Source: Oscillospiraceae bacterium
GTDB taxonomy: Bacteria; Bacillota; Clostridia; UMGS1810
NCBI GenBank assembly: GCA_015068985.1
Contig: SVJL01000013.1
Coordinates: 1 to 33,034, forward strand
Direction: 5' to 3'
DNA length: 33,034 bases
In this document: one piece after another, positions 32,017 to 33,034 of the stretch
Layout of the letters: the number at the start of each line of letters is the position of its first letter
Numbering within the stretch: position 1 is the first letter of the stretch
Notes under the pieces: model-generated
Database searches by the model: none
Told to the model about the DNA's origin: nothing
Seen by the model: only the letters and a program-made list of their open reading frames with translations
Position numbers and translations under genes: made by a program

Positions 32017-32367
32017 ATGGAAAGTCCACTTTTAAATAAATCATTAGAATTTGCAACACAAATTGTTTTGTTTTACGAGGAATATGCTAAATCTAAAAGA
32101 GATACAACTATTGCAAAACAACTTCTCAGAAGTGCGACAAGTGTTGGAGCAAATATAAACGAGGCAATTTATGGTAATAGCAAACCTGATTTTATTGCTA
32201 AACTACATATTTCTTTGAAAGAGGTAAGCGAAAGCATATATTGGCTTACACTTTTAAAGAATACAAAATTGTTTGAATATGATTATGACAAACCAATTAA
32301 GCTTGCAGAAGAAATTAAGAAAATGCTTATTTCATCAATAAATACAGCAAAGAAAAATAATAAATAA
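32017..32367 (+). CDS. Four-helix-bundle protein (23S rRNA intervening-sequence / S23 type)
   Basis: A protein of 116 residues made of amphipathic helices: LLNKSLEFATQIVLFYEEYA, IAKQLLRSATSVGANINEAI (the family signature: L..S..S...N..EA), KPDFIAKLHISLKEVSESIYWL and KLAEEIKKMLISSINTA. This is the TIGR02436/S23 family found in 23S rRNA intervening sequences and as scattered chromosomal cassettes, and related to the Avd protein of diversity-generating retroelements. The molecular role is unclear; Avd-type proteins bind nucleic acid as pentamers. The ribosome binding site is GAGGTG. Lower GC than the genes to its left and a repeat-rich surround suggest transfer. Confidence 0.9.
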   Translation: MESPLLNKSLEFATQIVLFYEEYAKSKRDTTIAKQLLRSATSVGANINEAIYGNSKPDFIAKLHISLKEVSESIYWLTLLKNTKLFEYDYDKPIKLAEEIKKMLISSINTAKKNNK

Positions 32368-32448
32368 ATTCGACAGAACAGAGCATTAAATATCGGGAAT
32401 ATGCTAATAAAATCTGATACAATATTCTTTGAAAGGTAGGTAGGATAT

Positions 32449-33034
32449 ATGGATTGGATAGACAGTCTTCAAAAGGCTATTGATTATATCGAGGAGCATT
32501 TAACCGATAACATAAGTTATGAGGAAATTGCAAAACATAGCTATTCATCAACATTTCATTTTCAGAGAGTGTTTAGTATTCTTTGTGGATATACCCTTGG
32601 CGAATATATCAGAAACCGACGATTAACCTTGGCAGGAAAAGAACTGTTGCTTGGTGATAAAAAAATTATAGATATAGCTTTAAAATACGGCTATGAAAAT
32701 CCAGATAGTTTTTCAAGAGCTTTTTTAAAATTTCATGGTGTTAATCCATCGCAAGTTAAAGGAAAAAATGCTTCTTTAAAATCCTTTCTGCCTTTGAAAC
32801 TTAAATTTTCATTGGAGGGTGGAGATAGTATGGATTATAGAGTTGAAGAGAAGGATTGCACGTTATTAGTTGGATATAAACAAAGGTTTTGTGGTGTACC
32901 GTTTGGGAAACAACGTGCAGAACAAGAAGAAAAAATGTTTACCACAACACGTGCAAAGCAATGGTTGTTAAGAGGAGCATCGTCAGATTACTATACTGAT
33001 TACTGCATAATTAATAATATTGATGATAGTGGCT
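32449..33034 (+). CDS. AraC-family regulator with GyrI-like effector domain (cut by window edge)
   Basis: The visible 195 residues begin MDWIDSLQKAIDYIEEHLTD after AGGTAGGTAGG. Two helix-turn-helix units of the AraC type fill about 8-105 (ISYEEIAKHSYSSTFHFQRVFS, then IIDIALKYGYENPDSFSRAF and HGVNPSQVK). A second domain starts near residue 128 (MDYRVEEKDCTLLVGYK), like the SOUL/GyrI effector-binding domain of Rob/SoxS-type multidrug regulators. Full members have about 290 residues, so roughly a third is missing. The DNA-binding domain being N-terminal is the Rob arrangement. No effector is known. GC is low, like the preceding gene. Confidence 0.92.
   Translation, partial: MDWIDSLQKAIDYIEEHLTDNISYEEIAKHSYSSTFHFQRVFSILCGYTLGEYIRNRRLTLAGKELLLGDKKIIDIALKYGYENPDSFSRAFLKFHGVNPSQVKGKNASLKSFLPLKLKFSLEGGDSMDYRVEEKDCTLLVGYKQRFCGVPFGKQRAEQEEKMFTTTRAKQWLLRGASSDYYTDYCIINNIDDSG

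Larger units (their letters stand above)
31830..32378. repeat. 10-bp direct repeats (TTCGACAGAA) bounding the four-helix-bundle cassette
   Basis: TTCGACAGAA occurs at 31830-31839 (loop of the tRNA-Glu terminator) and at 32369-32378, one base after the stop codon of the four-helix-bundle gene. They bracket about 530 bp containing the simple repeats, a hairpin GTTTTGC-tct-GCAAAAC (31951-31967), a promoter and the gene. The pattern suggests insertion of a small element. Confidence 0.55.

Noticed and set aside
31830-33034. Diversity-generating retroelement (four-helix protein as Avd)
   Set aside because: No reverse transcriptase, template repeat or variable C-type lectin gene is in the window; the protein fits the S23/TIGR02436 type equally well.

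Overview
The window looks like a chromosomal piece of an anaerobic, spore-forming member of the Bacillota, class Clostridia (gut Eubacteriales/Oscillospirales type). The reasons are moderate-to-low GC, strong AGGAGG ribosome binding sites, Gram-positive lipoprotein and S-layer (SLH) proteins, the spore genes spoVAC-spoVAD-spoVAE and spoVG, a GerS-like lipoprotein, tiny Cys-rich spore-type proteins and promoter motifs resembling sporulation sigma factors. Most of it is ordinary core genome. The right edge (about 31.8-33.0 kb) has an accessory character.

Layout. 1-1.1 kb: the tail of an exported-type protein gene cut by the window edge, then two tRNA-Leu genes (CAG, GAG) on the minus strand separated by a relic of a tRNA-Leu 5' end and a nested hairpin. 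1.2-3.2 kb: a 49-residue membrane peptide overlapping spoVAC, then spoVAD and spoVAE (dipicolinate uptake into the spore), abutting tail to tail with a GH36 alpha-galactosidase, which is co-transcribed with an orphan EutH-type transporter (to 6.4 kb). 6.5-10.2 kb, minus strand: rpmG-secE-nusG-rplK-rplA, then a second promoter, an L10 leader with attenuator, and rplJ-rplL. The cluster ends at a perfect terminator, with no rpoB/rpoC after it. 10.4-10.9 kb: three tandem genes for 36-45-residue Cys-rich membrane peptides behind a sigma-K-like promoter, divergent from an XRE/S24-type repressor. 11.9-15.5 kb, plus strand: an SH3b-NlpC/P60 cell-wall hydrolase, guaB, and a PrsA/parvulin lipoprotein. 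spoVG lies convergent to these; murC follows.

17.4-20.9 kb, minus strand: a two-TM protein, nnrD, a GerS-like lipoprotein, then mazE-mazF and a small exported protein. The alanine racemase gene often found between the lipoprotein and mazE is absent. 21-24.6 kb: a NodB deacetylase with a sigma-E-like promoter, and an 857-residue SLH protein. 24.7-28.2 kb, plus strand: an M19 dipeptidase, an aspartate-type aminotransferase, and a secreted probable papain-like cysteine peptidase with Ig/PKD-like repeats. 28.3-31.5 kb, minus strand: yfcE-birA-two-TM protein-decarboxylase homologue. In the last of these the catalytic PLP lysine is replaced by glutamine, so it is probably a pseudoenzyme. 31.7 kb to the end: tRNA-Glu, then a four-helix-bundle protein gene in a repeat-rich block bounded by a 10-bp direct repeat, then the start of an AraC/GyrI-like regulator.

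The most unusual items are the four-helix-bundle cassette next to tRNA-Glu, the degenerate decarboxylase fixed in an intact operon, the sporulation-type micro-peptide cluster, the paired GTGGGAG...ACCAC elements before rplK and rplA (probable L1 operators), and the tRNA-Leu relic with its nested hairpin.
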